DNA of 17,845 nt from CAZPAH01 sp964584495 (GCA_964584495.1 CAZPAH010000055.1:1-17845); one strand, 5' to 3'; shown: positions 1-7,202, counted from the stretch's first letter. Program-made: numbers and translations. Notes: generated by a model from the letters alone, not told the origin.

Positions 1-2
1 CG

Positions 3-1718
3 GCTTCCTTGATTCTTATCGTATCGGGATGCGGCGGCGGCAAAAGAGAGGGGGAAGCGCTCGAGAGGTATGGCGTGTTAAAAAGCAAAGCCGTCGAATT
101 GTACCCCCTGCTCCATCCTCTGAGAGGTTCCAGGCTCGGTATATACCGATCCGACTCCCTGCTCTTCACCTTTTCCCCCGGGGAAGTGGACCGGTTTTCC
201 AGAACGGCCGGCTCTATTCTCGACAAGCTCCTCAAGCTGCCCGCAGCCGACCTGGACAAAGAGACACTCGATGACTCGGCCGTGCTTATACAGTGGCTCA
301 AGGGAGAGTTGTTCTGCCTCGGCGAACTGGAGACACACAAGCATAATCCCCTGCTCTACTGCTGGATGCTGGAGGAAGCGCTGTTCGGCATACCCTCGCG
401 TTTCGAACCGCCCCGCCCGGGAGAGCTGGAATCGTACGAGAAGCGACTGAATCGAATACCGTCGTTGATAGAAAGCTGCATGGATCAGATCGAAAAACCC
501 GCCGGGGACCATGTTCTGCTGGCGCAGGAGCGTATCTCCTCCCTGATCGAGTCGATTCCGGGCCTCGAGGATATCTGCCGGGAGAGATACGGTCTTGTTC
601 CCGACGGACTGCGGGCGGCCGCGGCCTCTGTCGAGCGTTTCGACCGATTTCTCACCGTCGACCTGCCCGACGTGATGCACGGCCGGTTGATTTTGGGAGT
701 GGAGGATCTTTCGAATATCCTGAGATATTCCGAGAATCTCGATATCGATCTAAACAAGCTCGCTTCCGATGCGGAGAAAGAAATCGTCAAGCTTGTTTCG
801 AGAAACAGATCGGCGATAAACTCCCATGCCTCGGGAGCGAGAACCGGGCAGTCCGCTTCATCGGACAGGCGGGCCGCCGGCTCGACGCCTGACCCCGCCG
901 AACATCCGGGTACGGACGGCCGGGACGAGAGCGTGAGCCCGGGCAGCGCCGATATCCCCTCGCTCGTCGAGAACATCGAACATATGATATCGAATCTCCG
1001 CATCAACGACGGGGATCAGGGAAGGATGACGGAGATCGTACGCCGCGAAGAATCGCTGCTTGTAGCGCGGATACCGGTCAATCCTTATCTCACGATTCCT
1101 TTTCCTCAATCCGACCGATTCGTAGGAATAATCACCCCCCCTCTTTCCGGCCTGCCCTGTACGACCGGGATCGCCTACACTCCGCCGGGAAGGGAGGAGG
1201 ACAGGGCCCATCTCGTCTATGAAATCATCGAGGCCTCTTCACCGGTTTCCCAGCCGGCCTATCTCGATTGCATGAACGGGAAATTGCTAAGGACGCTCCT
1301 GTCGTCCGAAACTTTCGCCTCGGGATGGACATATTATAACGTCCAGGAGATGATCAGAAAATGGCCCGAGATAAATACCGATCTGGCGATCATCGAATCG
1401 CATGAGAAGATACTCGCGCTCGCCAGAACCGTCGCCGTCATCAACCTGCATTCCGGAGTATTTACGGTGGATGCCGCCGTGGAATTTCTCGTTGAAAAAA
1501 CAGGGATGCCGGCGGAGAAAGCCGCCGAAGAGGTTTTTCTCGCTTCGGCCTTCCCTGCGATCGCATTCAGGGGCATATCCCTCATGCAGATCGATGAGAT
1601 GGTCAAGAAAGCATCCTATGCTTCGAGAAAGAGCAGGCAGCGTATAGATGTAAGGGGATTGCTTCTCGACAACCGCTCCCTTCCCCTCTCAATGATCCTG
1701 GAGATGATACCGGAGTGA
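3..1718 (+). CDS. DUF885-type lipoprotein, zinc motif lost (5' partial)
   Basis: The frame is open to the left edge, so the true start lies outside the window. The first visible residues end in a lipobox, I-V-S-G-C, with the Cys encoded at about 30-32; an exported lipoprotein is therefore likely. The rest resembles the DUF885 family of putative zinc hydrolases (usual length about 550-600 residues). Family-like stretches are NPLLYCWMLEEALFGIPSR near residue 113, a GIAYTPPG stretch near 385, and the C-terminal helices with FRGISLMQIDEM and a PLSMILEMIPE end (numbering from the TTG at 9). In active members an HExxPGH motif and an EGWAxYxE motif supply metal ligands and catalytic residues. Here the matching places read Y404-E-I-I-E-A-S and S438-G-W-T-Y-Y-N444, so the His and Glu residues appear lost. 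A Gly/Ser/Pro-rich linker (residues 275-315) splits the protein. The DUF4097 gene follows 46 bases downstream on the same strand. I infer a non-catalytic binding or scaffold role; the family call is moderately sure. Confidence 0.7.
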   Translation, partial: ASLILIVSGCGGGKREGEALERYGVLKSKAVELYPLLHPLRGSRLGIYRSDSLLFTFSPGEVDRFSRTAGSILDKLLKLPAADLDKETLDDSAVLIQWLKGELFCLGELETHKHNPLLYCWMLEEALFGIPSRFEPPRPGELESYEKRLNRIPSLIESCMDQIEKPAGDHVLLAQERISSLIESIPGLEDICRERYGLVPDGLRAAAASVERFDRFLTVDLPDVMHGRLILGVEDLSNILRYSENLDIDLNKLASDAEKEIVKLVSRNRSAINSHASGARTGQSASSDRRAAGSTPDPAEHPGTDGRDESVSPGSADIPSLVENIEHMISNLRINDGDQGRMTEIVRREESLLVARIPVNPYLTIPFPQSDRFVGIITPPLSGLPCTTGIAYTPPGREEDRAHLVYEIIEASSPVSQPAYLDCMNGKLLRTLLSSETFASGWTYYNVQEMIRKWPEINTDLAIIESHEKILALARTVAVINLHSGVFTVDAAVEFLVEKTGMPAEKAAEEVFLASAFPAIAFRGISLMQIDEMVKKASYASRKSRQRIDVRGLLLDNRSLPLSMILEMIPE

Positions 1719-1764
1719 AACAATACAGGGAACAGGCCGTATTACTAGACGGAGGTGACCCGCT

Positions 1765-2760
1765 ATGAAAAAGATCGTTATTGCGATTGCAGCCGCCATG
1801 CTCATAATCTATCCCGGTGGTGCTTCAGGAGAAGAGATTAACAAGGACTTTCACAAGAGCTTCAGCGTGAACAGGGAGTCATGCCTGAGGCTGCATCATG
1901 GCGACGGAGACGTGACGATCAACGCCTGGGACAAAGATATTCTCGATATAGAGGTGCACTACTACGCCGAGCATAAGCATCTCGGAAGCGGCGATAAAAG
2001 GGATTTCGACGTAGAATTCAAGGAAAAGAACGGCATCGTGGAAGTGACGGGAAGGGAATCCTCGCCCTCATTCCTCGGATTCCAGGTTTTTATCATAAGG
2101 GATTATACCTACACGATACACGCTCCCAGCTATCTCCGTCTCGATCTCGAAGGAGAAGACGGAACTGTCGATATAGAGGGCTGGAAGGGAAATATCGAAT
2201 GCCAGGTGGATGACGGTGATATAGGTATTTTCAATACCGAGTCGCCGCGCACCAGGCTCAAGTTCGAGGACGGCGAGATCGATATCGAAGGCCACAAGGG
2301 GAACATTGACCTGGTTGGGGACGACGGAAGGGTCCGTGTAACCGACAGCAGGATACCCGAGGGGCACATACAGGTCGTAGACGGCGAAATCAAGATCAAG
2401 GACTGCGACGGCAACTTCGAGCTGGAATCTGACGATGGAGATATCGAGCTGTACCGGTTGAAATCTAAATGGCTCGACATCGAGTCTTCCGACGGAGATG
2501 TAGAGCTGGATCTTCTTAAGACCAACGAGCTCGACCTCAATATCCGGACCGACGACGGGGATGTTATCGTCGACATCGAGAAGGAGATTTCCGCCTCTTT
2601 CACGATAGATGTAGATGACGCATCGATCAGGATAGATCTCCCTTCCGCCACCAACGTTCACCGGGGTGACAACTGGATGTCGGGGACTATCTACGGGGGC
2701 AAGGGGAAGATCAGGATACGCACGCGGGAGGGCAACGTCACGATGAAGGAAAGAAGGTAG
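1765..2760 (+). CDS. DUF4097-type exported beta-solenoid protein
   Basis: The 331-residue product starts with a signal peptide (MKKIVIAIAAAMLIIYPGGASG, cleavage near residue 22), so it should be periplasmic or surface-exposed. The body is a chain of short beta-strand repeats, each with an acidic turn of the form D-G-[DE]-[IV]. The turn glycines fall at residues 133, 151, 170, 188, 207, 225, 244 and 265, a spacing of 18 or 19 residues and finally 21. This matches the DUF4097 (putative adhesin, LiaG/YvlB-like) family, whose members fold as right-handed beta-solenoids. No catalytic motif is visible. A strong Shine-Dalgarno GGAGGTG at 1751-1757 precedes ATG by 7 bases. It probably shares a transcript with the upstream DUF885 lipoprotein. 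The many Asp residues in the turns could bind calcium, but that is a guess. Its stop lies three bases from the stop of the convergent amidohydrolase gene. Confidence 0.82.
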   Translation: MKKIVIAIAAAMLIIYPGGASGEEINKDFHKSFSVNRESCLRLHHGDGDVTINAWDKDILDIEVHYYAEHKHLGSGDKRDFDVEFKEKNGIVEVTGRESSPSFLGFQVFIIRDYTYTIHAPSYLRLDLEGEDGTVDIEGWKGNIECQVDDGDIGIFNTESPRTRLKFEDGEIDIEGHKGNIDLVGDDGRVRVTDSRIPEGHIQVVDGEIKIKDCDGNFELESDDGDIELYRLKSKWLDIESSDGDVELDLLKTNELDLNIRTDDGDVIVDIEKEISASFTIDVDDASIRIDLPSATNVHRGDNWMSGTIYGGKGKIRIRTREGNVTMKERR

Positions 2761-2763
2761 GAG

Positions 2764-4485
2764 CTAGAACCCACAACGGCCGGAGTTGTATACTATCTCT
2801 CCGCCGAGCACGGTAACCTCTATCGTGATGTCCGGTATATGCGCCGGGTCGATATTCATAATATCATCGGATAAAATCACGAAATCAGCCAGTTTCCCCT
2901 TTTCAAGAGATCCTTTGATATTTTCCTGGTGGACCGCCCAAGCGGCGTCCAGGGTGAACGCCCTCACGGCTTCCTCCACGGTCAACCTCTGCCCGGGAAA
3001 CCAGCCTCCGTCGGGCTTTCCCTCCAGGTCCTGCCTGGTCACCGCGGCATATATCCCAAGCAATGGGTCAATCGATTCGACGGGGAAATCCGATCCTCCC
3101 GGAATCCTGCAGCCCGAGTCGATCAGAGATCTCCATGCGTATGCCCCTTCCAACCTATCCACACCCAGGCGGTCGGCCACCCAAGGCATATCGGACGTGC
3201 AGTGGGTGAACTGCATCGATGGAACGATGCCGAGAGACGAAAACCTTTCGATATCACCGGGTGCGAGTATCTGGGCATGTTCTATCCTGTGACGGAGATC
3301 CGCGCCCGGCGATTCCGCCAATATTCTCTCGAAAATATCGAGGACGATGCGGTTCCCCCTGTCTCCGATCGCATGAACGGCCGTCTGCAGCCCCCTCTCG
3401 TGGCATTCCATAAGTTTCTCGTACAGCTCGTCCGGATCGAGAATCAATAGGCCCCTGTTACCGGGATCGTCGCTGTAATCATCGAGAAGGGCCGCACTGC
3501 GCGCCCCGAGCGATCCGTCGCTGTAGAATTTCACCCCCGCAACGCCGTAATGCCAATCCGCGTAACCGGTTACCAGACCGGCATCGAGAAGGCTGTCGAG
3601 ATCGCTCTCATCGTAATTGTAGTATACCGTCAACCTGACAGGAAGGTCTCCCTTGGAAAAAAGTTCCATGTAGATCGAAGCCGTCTCGCTGCCTATCCCC
3701 ATCTCCTCTACTCCGGTAAGACCGGCGGCGGCACACGAACGTGCGGCCTCGATGTAGAGTTCCTTCTTTTCCTCACGCGATGGAGCAGGGATCAACCTGC
3801 GGACCAGAGGTATCGCCTCGTCGAGAAGTATCCCCGTTGGTTTCCCTGAGCCGTTGCGCATTATGACTCCGCCCTCGGGATCGGGTGAATCCGCGCTTAT
3901 CCCGGCGAGCCTCATTGCCGCTGAATTAGCAATTGCGGCATGTCCGCACACCCTGACCAGGAATACTGGATTATCGGGACTGATCTCATCGAGAGAGGAT
4001 GATTGGGGATAAACCTTATCGGGCCAATCGTTCTGGTCCCATCCCCTTCCCGTGATCCATTCGCCCGGACCGCTGCGGGCCAGGCGCTCACCGACAAGAC
4101 GCAGCATATCGTCCAACGAAGCGGTTCCCTTCAGATCGATCCATTTCCTTCCGAGGGCATAACCGTTGAAATGAGCATGAGCGTCTATCAGGCCGGGTAT
4201 CACCGTTCTTCCACCCAGATCCATTATCCGTGAGGCCGAACCGTAAAGGCCGGTCAGCCTACGCGTATCCCCGATGTCGACGATCCTTCCTCCCGCGACG
4301 GCGACCGCCTCCGCGACCGGCTTATCCCGGTCCATCGTATAGATCACGCCGTTGGTAAAAATCGATTTCACCTCTCCTGCTCCCATGTCGGTACACCCCG
4401 CTGATTCCGGATGAAGTGCGGCCGCGCAGGCCACGGACAGGATCATTACGGCGACCGCTCGAAGCGGTGCGCTTCCCTCGGGCAT
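2764..4485 (-). CDS. Exported amidohydrolase, YtcJ/amidohydrolase-3 family
   Basis: The 573-residue protein belongs to the amidohydrolase superfamily, YtcJ-like branch (metal-dependent hydrolases, exact substrate unknown). An N-terminal hydrophobic segment (residues about 8-24) looks like a signal peptide. Cys31 in SAGC could be a weak lipobox, so export is likely but lipidation is uncertain. The TIM-barrel metal motif D-A-H103-A-H105-F follows the usual VIPGLIDAHAH run. Later family marks are VKFYSDGSLGARSAALL, HAIGDRGNR, RHRIEHAQI and GGSDFPVE, carrying the remaining His and Asp ligands. The length is normal and no key residue seems missing. The ATG at 4485 has a good Shine-Dalgarno (GGGGAGG complement at 4491-4497, 5-base spacing). 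The beta-helix gene lies 45 bases upstream on the same strand, so the two may be co-transcribed. Reactions in this family include hydrolysis of amides, carbamates and cyclic ureas; I cannot pick a substrate. Confidence 0.88.
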   Translation of the reverse strand: MPEGSAPLRAVAVMILSVACAAALHPESAGCTDMGAGEVKSIFTNGVIYTMDRDKPVAEAVAVAGGRIVDIGDTRRLTGLYGSASRIMDLGGRTVIPGLIDAHAHFNGYALGRKWIDLKGTASLDDMLRLVGERLARSGPGEWITGRGWDQNDWPDKVYPQSSSLDEISPDNPVFLVRVCGHAAIANSAAMRLAGISADSPDPEGGVIMRNGSGKPTGILLDEAIPLVRRLIPAPSREEKKELYIEAARSCAAAGLTGVEEMGIGSETASIYMELFSKGDLPVRLTVYYNYDESDLDSLLDAGLVTGYADWHYGVAGVKFYSDGSLGARSAALLDDYSDDPGNRGLLILDPDELYEKLMECHERGLQTAVHAIGDRGNRIVLDIFERILAESPGADLRHRIEHAQILAPGDIERFSSLGIVPSMQFTHCTSDMPWVADRLGVDRLEGAYAWRSLIDSGCRIPGGSDFPVESIDPLLGIYAAVTRQDLEGKPDGGWFPGQRLTVEEAVRAFTLDAAWAVHQENIKGSLEKGKLADFVILSDDIMNIDPAHIPDITIEVTVLGGEIVYNSGRCGF

Positions 4486-4530
4486 CCTTACCTCCCCAAT
4501 CGGCTATGATCTGTCATGAGAAAGCATCTA

Positions 4531-5418
4531 TCACCGATACAGAGCCTTAATCTCGCCCCAGGTCGAACGCGTTACGGCCGTTCCCGAGCAACCGGCTACG
4601 GATGTGAAGGCTCCGACATTAACACCGCAATCGTTATTATAGCTCCAGCAGGGCGAATCGACGTGAAGATAATACAATCCCGGAGAACCGTCCGCCTCGT
4701 AGCAAAACCTCGGAAGGGCGCTGAAATCGGTCGTCCCTGGGGAACATCCACTGTAATCGGCTCCATTTTCCCAAAAATCGTTACACAGAAACGAAACCGA
4801 TCCGCCCATGTAGTCGGCTCCGGTATCGCAGCGATAGACGATGGATTTCTCCAAGATGGTCGTTCCTCCCGAGATTTGTATACCGGTCGAGCAGTTCGCT
4901 ATGGTTACGCTGGCAACCTGGATTTCGGTTCCACCTGTGATATCGAACCCCGTGCCGCACGAATCGACAAGGGTCATAACGAAATAAGGATCAGACGAAG
5001 ATCCGGCTACTTCCACGGCGGTCGAGCATCCGCTAAAATACGAGGACCAAACAGAAACGACCCCGTCCTCTATGACAAGACCCTTTTCGAAACCTTTGAA
5101 ATGCAATCCGAAAATCGTTAGATTGGTTACATTTCTCACGGTCAATCCGGTTCCGCTCCCGGCAACGGGGGCTTCTATTACAGGAATATTCCCGCCGTAC
5201 TGAAAGGTTATATTTTTGCCGTCGACAAGGAGGTTTTCCTCATAATAGGTCCCCTCGAATACCCTTATCGTCTGCCCGTCGGCCGCCATGGCTATAGCGG
5301 CCGCTATCGTGGGCGCATCGCCGCTCCCGTCCGAATAAACGTCTATAGCACGGGAAGAGCCGGACATGACCGACAGCATAATAAAAAAAAGAACCGGAAT
5401 TTTTACATTTACCCGCAC
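4531..5418 (-). CDS. Secreted parallel beta-helix repeat protein
   Basis: The 295-residue product begins with a signal peptide (residues about 1-24, ending SGSSRA). The pattern DVYSDGSGDAPTIAAAIAMA followed by DGQTIRVFEGTYYEE is the classic entry of pectate-lyase-like right-handed beta-helices. Later rungs of about 22-24 residues carry repeated C-[SDG]-T-[AG] turns (SGCSTA, DSCGTG, ANCSTG, YRCDTG). It is Cys-rich (ten Cys), which fits an extracytoplasmic protein. No catalytic triad could be picked out, so binding or polysaccharide processing are both open. The last eleven residues, STWGEIKALYR, stand apart from the helix domain and may be a sorting or anchoring tail. The start is GTG at 5418 with a GAGGTG Shine-Dalgarno just upstream; the next gene on the strand is the amidohydrolase. 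Confidence 0.8.
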   Translation of the reverse strand: MRVNVKIPVLFFIMLSVMSGSSRAIDVYSDGSGDAPTIAAAIAMAADGQTIRVFEGTYYEENLLVDGKNITFQYGGNIPVIEAPVAGSGTGLTVRNVTNLTIFGLHFKGFEKGLVIEDGVVSVWSSYFSGCSTAVEVAGSSSDPYFVMTLVDSCGTGFDITGGTEIQVASVTIANCSTGIQISGGTTILEKSIVYRCDTGADYMGGSVSFLCNDFWENGADYSGCSPGTTDFSALPRFCYEADGSPGLYYLHVDSPCWSYNNDCGVNVGAFTSVAGCSGTAVTRSTWGEIKALYR

Positions 5419-5445
5419 TTTTCACCTCTCTCTGTGTTTCCATTA

Positions 5446-5475
5446 ATTCTAGCATACCCGTTCCCCCCCAGTCGA
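5446..5475 (-). promoter_or_regulatory. Putative promoter of the beta-helix gene
   Basis: Read on the minus strand, TCGACT (5470-5475) is followed after 18 bases by TAGAAT (5446-5451), with an extended -10 TG at 5453-5454. A transcript would begin near 5439, about 20 bases ahead of the GTG start. The -35 box is 4/6 and the -10 box 5/6 to the sigma-70 consensus. Confidence 0.5.
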
Positions 5476-5500
5476 GCCTAAAAAATCGTTTCTTCTTTGG

Positions 5501-5529
5501 TTGCCCGCCGCCTTTCAATCCGTTATCAT
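5501..5529 (+). promoter_or_regulatory. Putative promoter of the rhomboid gene
   Basis: TTGCCC (5501-5506) and TATCAT (5524-5529) are separated by exactly 17 bases. Transcription would start near 5536, giving a leader of about 29 bases that contains the GGAG ribosome site at 5554-5557. Confidence 0.5.
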
Positions 5530-5564
5530 TCAGAATCATACTGTTTCAGAAATGGAGTTCTTTC

Positions 5565-6368
5565 ATGCAGAACCGCTATAGAGGCAATTTCAATCCACTC
5601 TCCGGGATCTTCGGCAACAGCGTCGTGACGAAGATAGTCCTGGCAAACGTCATAGTCTATATCCTGCAGATCATCATGCAGGGCACCGAGTTCACCAGGC
5701 TCTTCGCGCTATATCCGAGGCTCGTGGTCACCAGGGGATACATATGGCAGCTTGTGACATACATGTTTCTTCATGGAGGATTGTTCCACCTGGCTTTCAA
5801 CATGCTTATAATCTGGATGTTCGGGACCGCGCTTGAACAGATCTGGGGGCCGAAACGGTTCCTCCAGTTCTATTTTATTTGCGGTATCGGAGGGGCGGTC
5901 TCCAGCTTTATATTCTCATTCAACAACGCTGTAATTGGTGCTTCGGGAGCCGGTTACGGAATATTACTGGCTTACGCGGTGCTCTTTCCCTATAACCAGA
6001 TCTACGTGTGGGGGATCCTACCGATGCGCGCGAGAACCCTCGTTATAATACTGGCGGCTATCGAATTCATCAGCGGGTTTAGGAGCGGTGACGGTATAGC
6101 TCATTTCGCACACCTGGGGGGTATGGCTGCAGGGCTCCTATACGTGAAGACAGACCACCGGGGCAACATGTTCTGGCGGAAAGTGAAGAGATTCTTTAAA
6201 AGGATACCGATCAGTATCTCGTTCGACGGGAAGGAGCAAGAGGGGGGAACGGAAGCCGAGAAGATAGACTCGATACTGGACAAGATCTCAAGAAAAGGGT
6301 ACGAAAACCTCTCTGAGACGGAGAAACGGATACTGGAAAACTATTCAAACGATAACAGGAAAAATTGA
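5565..6368 (+). CDS. Rhomboid-family intramembrane serine protease
   Basis: The 267-residue inner-membrane protein has about six hydrophobic segments between residues 20 and 200. The rhomboid catalytic parts are present: G125-A-S127-G with the nucleophile Ser127, the AHLGG motif with His183 on the last helix, and H-L-A-F-N79 in TM2, which supplies the oxyanion-hole Asn. W-Q-L-V-T-Y-M-F-L-H-G is the usual L1/TM2 entry. It should cleave single-pass membrane substrates within the bilayer; the substrate is unknown. After the last helix comes a basic stretch (WRKVKRFFKR) and a soluble tail containing IDSILDKISRKGYENLSETEKRIL, a module I recall from rhomboids of Bacteroidota-like bacteria. It has its own promoter and a GGAG site seven bases before ATG. 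It stands alone, convergent with the DUF4446 gene. Confidence 0.93.
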   Translation: MQNRYRGNFNPLSGIFGNSVVTKIVLANVIVYILQIIMQGTEFTRLFALYPRLVVTRGYIWQLVTYMFLHGGLFHLAFNMLIIWMFGTALEQIWGPKRFLQFYFICGIGGAVSSFIFSFNNAVIGASGAGYGILLAYAVLFPYNQIYVWGILPMRARTLVIILAAIEFISGFRSGDGIAHFAHLGGMAAGLLYVKTDHRGNMFWRKVKRFFKRIPISISFDGKEQEGGTEAEKIDSILDKISRKGYENLSETEKRILENYSNDNRKN

Positions 6369-6441
6369 TAGGGGCTTCTTACCCGCCGAACGAATTTCCG
6401 CAAAGCATTCTTTCCTCGATCCTTCTTGCCCCGCCCCGGGG

Positions 6442-6945
6442 TCATTCATCAAGCGATTTCAAACAGTACCCGAGCGCTTCGCGTTCCTCCCCGCTCAGCT
6501 CGCGTGATGGGGTTCCGTCCTTGATCTCTATCGCGTACCCCCTGGTGGAATTCCTTCCCACCAGGTTGGTGAGCATAAATCCGTTCTTCTCCCTGTTTAG
6601 AATGCATAGCGAATAGCTCTGCATTCCGCCCACATCTTCGAAAGCGTTATACTTGACTATGCCCATCCCCCTGTAGCTGCCCTCCAGCTTTCTAAATATG
6701 ACCTTTAGATCGTCCCCGTGGCTTCGGATATACTCGCGGTTCTCGTCTACCCCCTTGAGCAGTTTCTCGAGCGCCTTTTCCGTGCCTATCTCGCCGTACA
6801 GGGCGGCCATTTCCCTGAAAGGCTTCTTGAGCCGCCTCACCTCGAAAAGAACCACCACCAGTGCGATCACTGCAAGGGCAGCAAGGGCCAAGGATGTCAT
6901 AAGAATAATGTTCGAATTGGCTTCAACGAAAGCGATAGGACTCAA
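6442..6945 (-). CDS. DUF4446 family membrane protein
   Basis: A small protein with one N-terminal transmembrane helix (roughly residues 12-34 from the chosen start), then a charged helical stretch and a C-terminal domain containing GIVKYNAFEDVGGMQSYSLC and LTNLVGRNSTRGYAIEI. These are the hallmarks of DUF4446, a family of about 160-170 residues with no known function. I take TTG at 6945 as the start (167 residues) because GGGAGG (complement at 6954-6959) lies eight bases before it. The frame extends to a TTG at 6972 and an ATG at 6966, but neither has a ribosome site, and the predicted transcript start is near 6973, which would leave them almost leaderless. It is preceded by its own promoter and by the terminator of the secG-tRNA unit. 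Only the family, not the role, can be stated. Confidence 0.85.
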   Translation of the reverse strand: MSPIAFVEANSNIILMTSLALAALAVIALVVVLFEVRRLKKPFREMAALYGEIGTEKALEKLLKGVDENREYIRSHGDDLKVIFRKLEGSYRGMGIVKYNAFEDVGGMQSYSLCILNREKNGFMLTNLVGRNSTRGYAIEIKDGTPSRELSGEEREALGYCLKSLDE

Positions 6946-6953
6946 AGTCGTTT

Positions 6954-6959
6954 CCTCCC
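6954..6959 (-). promoter_or_regulatory. Ribosome binding site deciding the DUF4446 start
   Basis: GGGAGG on the minus strand, eight bases before TTG at 6945. It supports a start nine codons inside the longest open frame. Confidence 0.65.
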
Positions 6960-6979
6960 GGATCATATTCAATGTCCGG

Positions 6980-7009
6980 AGGTTAATTCACTACTCCAAC
7001 CTGTGTCAA
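6980..7009 (-). promoter_or_regulatory. Putative promoter of the DUF4446 gene
   Basis: A perfect TTGACA -35 box (complement at 7004-7009) is followed after 18 bases by a weak -10, TAACCT (6980-6985). The strong -35 and the position just after a terminator make a promoter likely, though the -10 assignment is unsure. Confidence 0.45.
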
Positions 7010-7026
7010 TTTGTTTTACGTCCGAT

Positions 7027-7054
7027 TCTCCGGTGCGGGCGGTGCGACCGGAGA
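7027..7054. repeat. Perfect 8-bp inverted repeat upstream of the DUF4446 promoter
   Basis: TCTCCGGT (7027-7034) and ACCGGAGA (7047-7054) flank a 12-base GC-rich centre. It sits between the secG-tRNA terminator and the -35 box at 7004-7009. No T-run follows on either strand, so it is not a standard terminator. It could be a regulator site, or a structure with no function. Confidence 0.5.
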
Positions 7055-7065
7055 TCCGGCCGAAA

Positions 7066-7088
7066 ATGAAAAAGAGGCCCGAGGCCTC
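7066..7088 (-). terminator. Intrinsic terminator of the secG-tRNA-Leu unit
   Basis: On the minus strand a perfect six-base-pair stem, GAGGCC-TCG-GGCCTC (7074-7088), is followed by TTTTTCATTTT. It starts seven bases after the tRNA discriminator base, so it would end the secG-tRNA transcript. Confidence 0.85.
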
Positions 7089-7094
7089 AAAAAA

Positions 7095-7178
7095 TGCCGA
7101 GGGCGGGACTCGAACCCGCACAGGTTTTCACCCACTACCCCCTCAAAGTAGCGTGTCTACCAGTTCCACCACCTCGGC
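7095..7178 (-). tRNA. tRNA-Leu (anticodon GAG)
   Basis: An 84-base class II tRNA folds completely. The acceptor stem pairs GCCGAGG with CCTCGGC, the D-arm reads TGGAACTGGTAGACAC, and the anticodon stem CTACT/GGTAG (one T-G pair) holds the loop TTGAGGG. The anticodon GAG lies at 7142-7144 and reads CUC and CUU Leu codons. A long variable arm (GGT-GAAA-ACC) and the T-arm GCGGG-TTCGAGT-CCCGC follow. The discriminator is A, as expected for leucine. CCA is not encoded, since the discriminator runs straight into a T-run; a CCA-adding enzyme is needed. It lies 24 bases downstream of secG, as E. coli leuU (also tRNA-Leu GAG) does, and upstream of a terminator. Confidence 0.97.
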
Positions 7179-7202
7179 AAAATCGCGTTTTCTATGAACT
7201 AC

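Noticed and set aside
78..680. A 200-codon minus-strand frame opposite the DUF885 gene
   Set aside because: Antisense to a gene with clear family features; no promoter or ribosome site was seen.
2068..2661. A 197-codon minus-strand frame opposite the DUF4097 gene, with repeat-like sequence
   Set aside because: Its apparent repeats are the mirror of the solenoid repeats on the plus strand; there is no ribosome site or signal for an independent gene.
4516..5121. A 201-codon plus-strand frame opposite the beta-helix gene
   Set aside because: It is fully contained in the antisense of a secreted protein with signal peptide, promoter and ribosome site, and resembles no family.
6429..6441. A CCCCG-CCC-CGGGG hairpin between the rhomboid and DUF4446 stops
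   Set aside because: No T-run follows on either strand and the loop is only three bases, so I do not call it a terminator.
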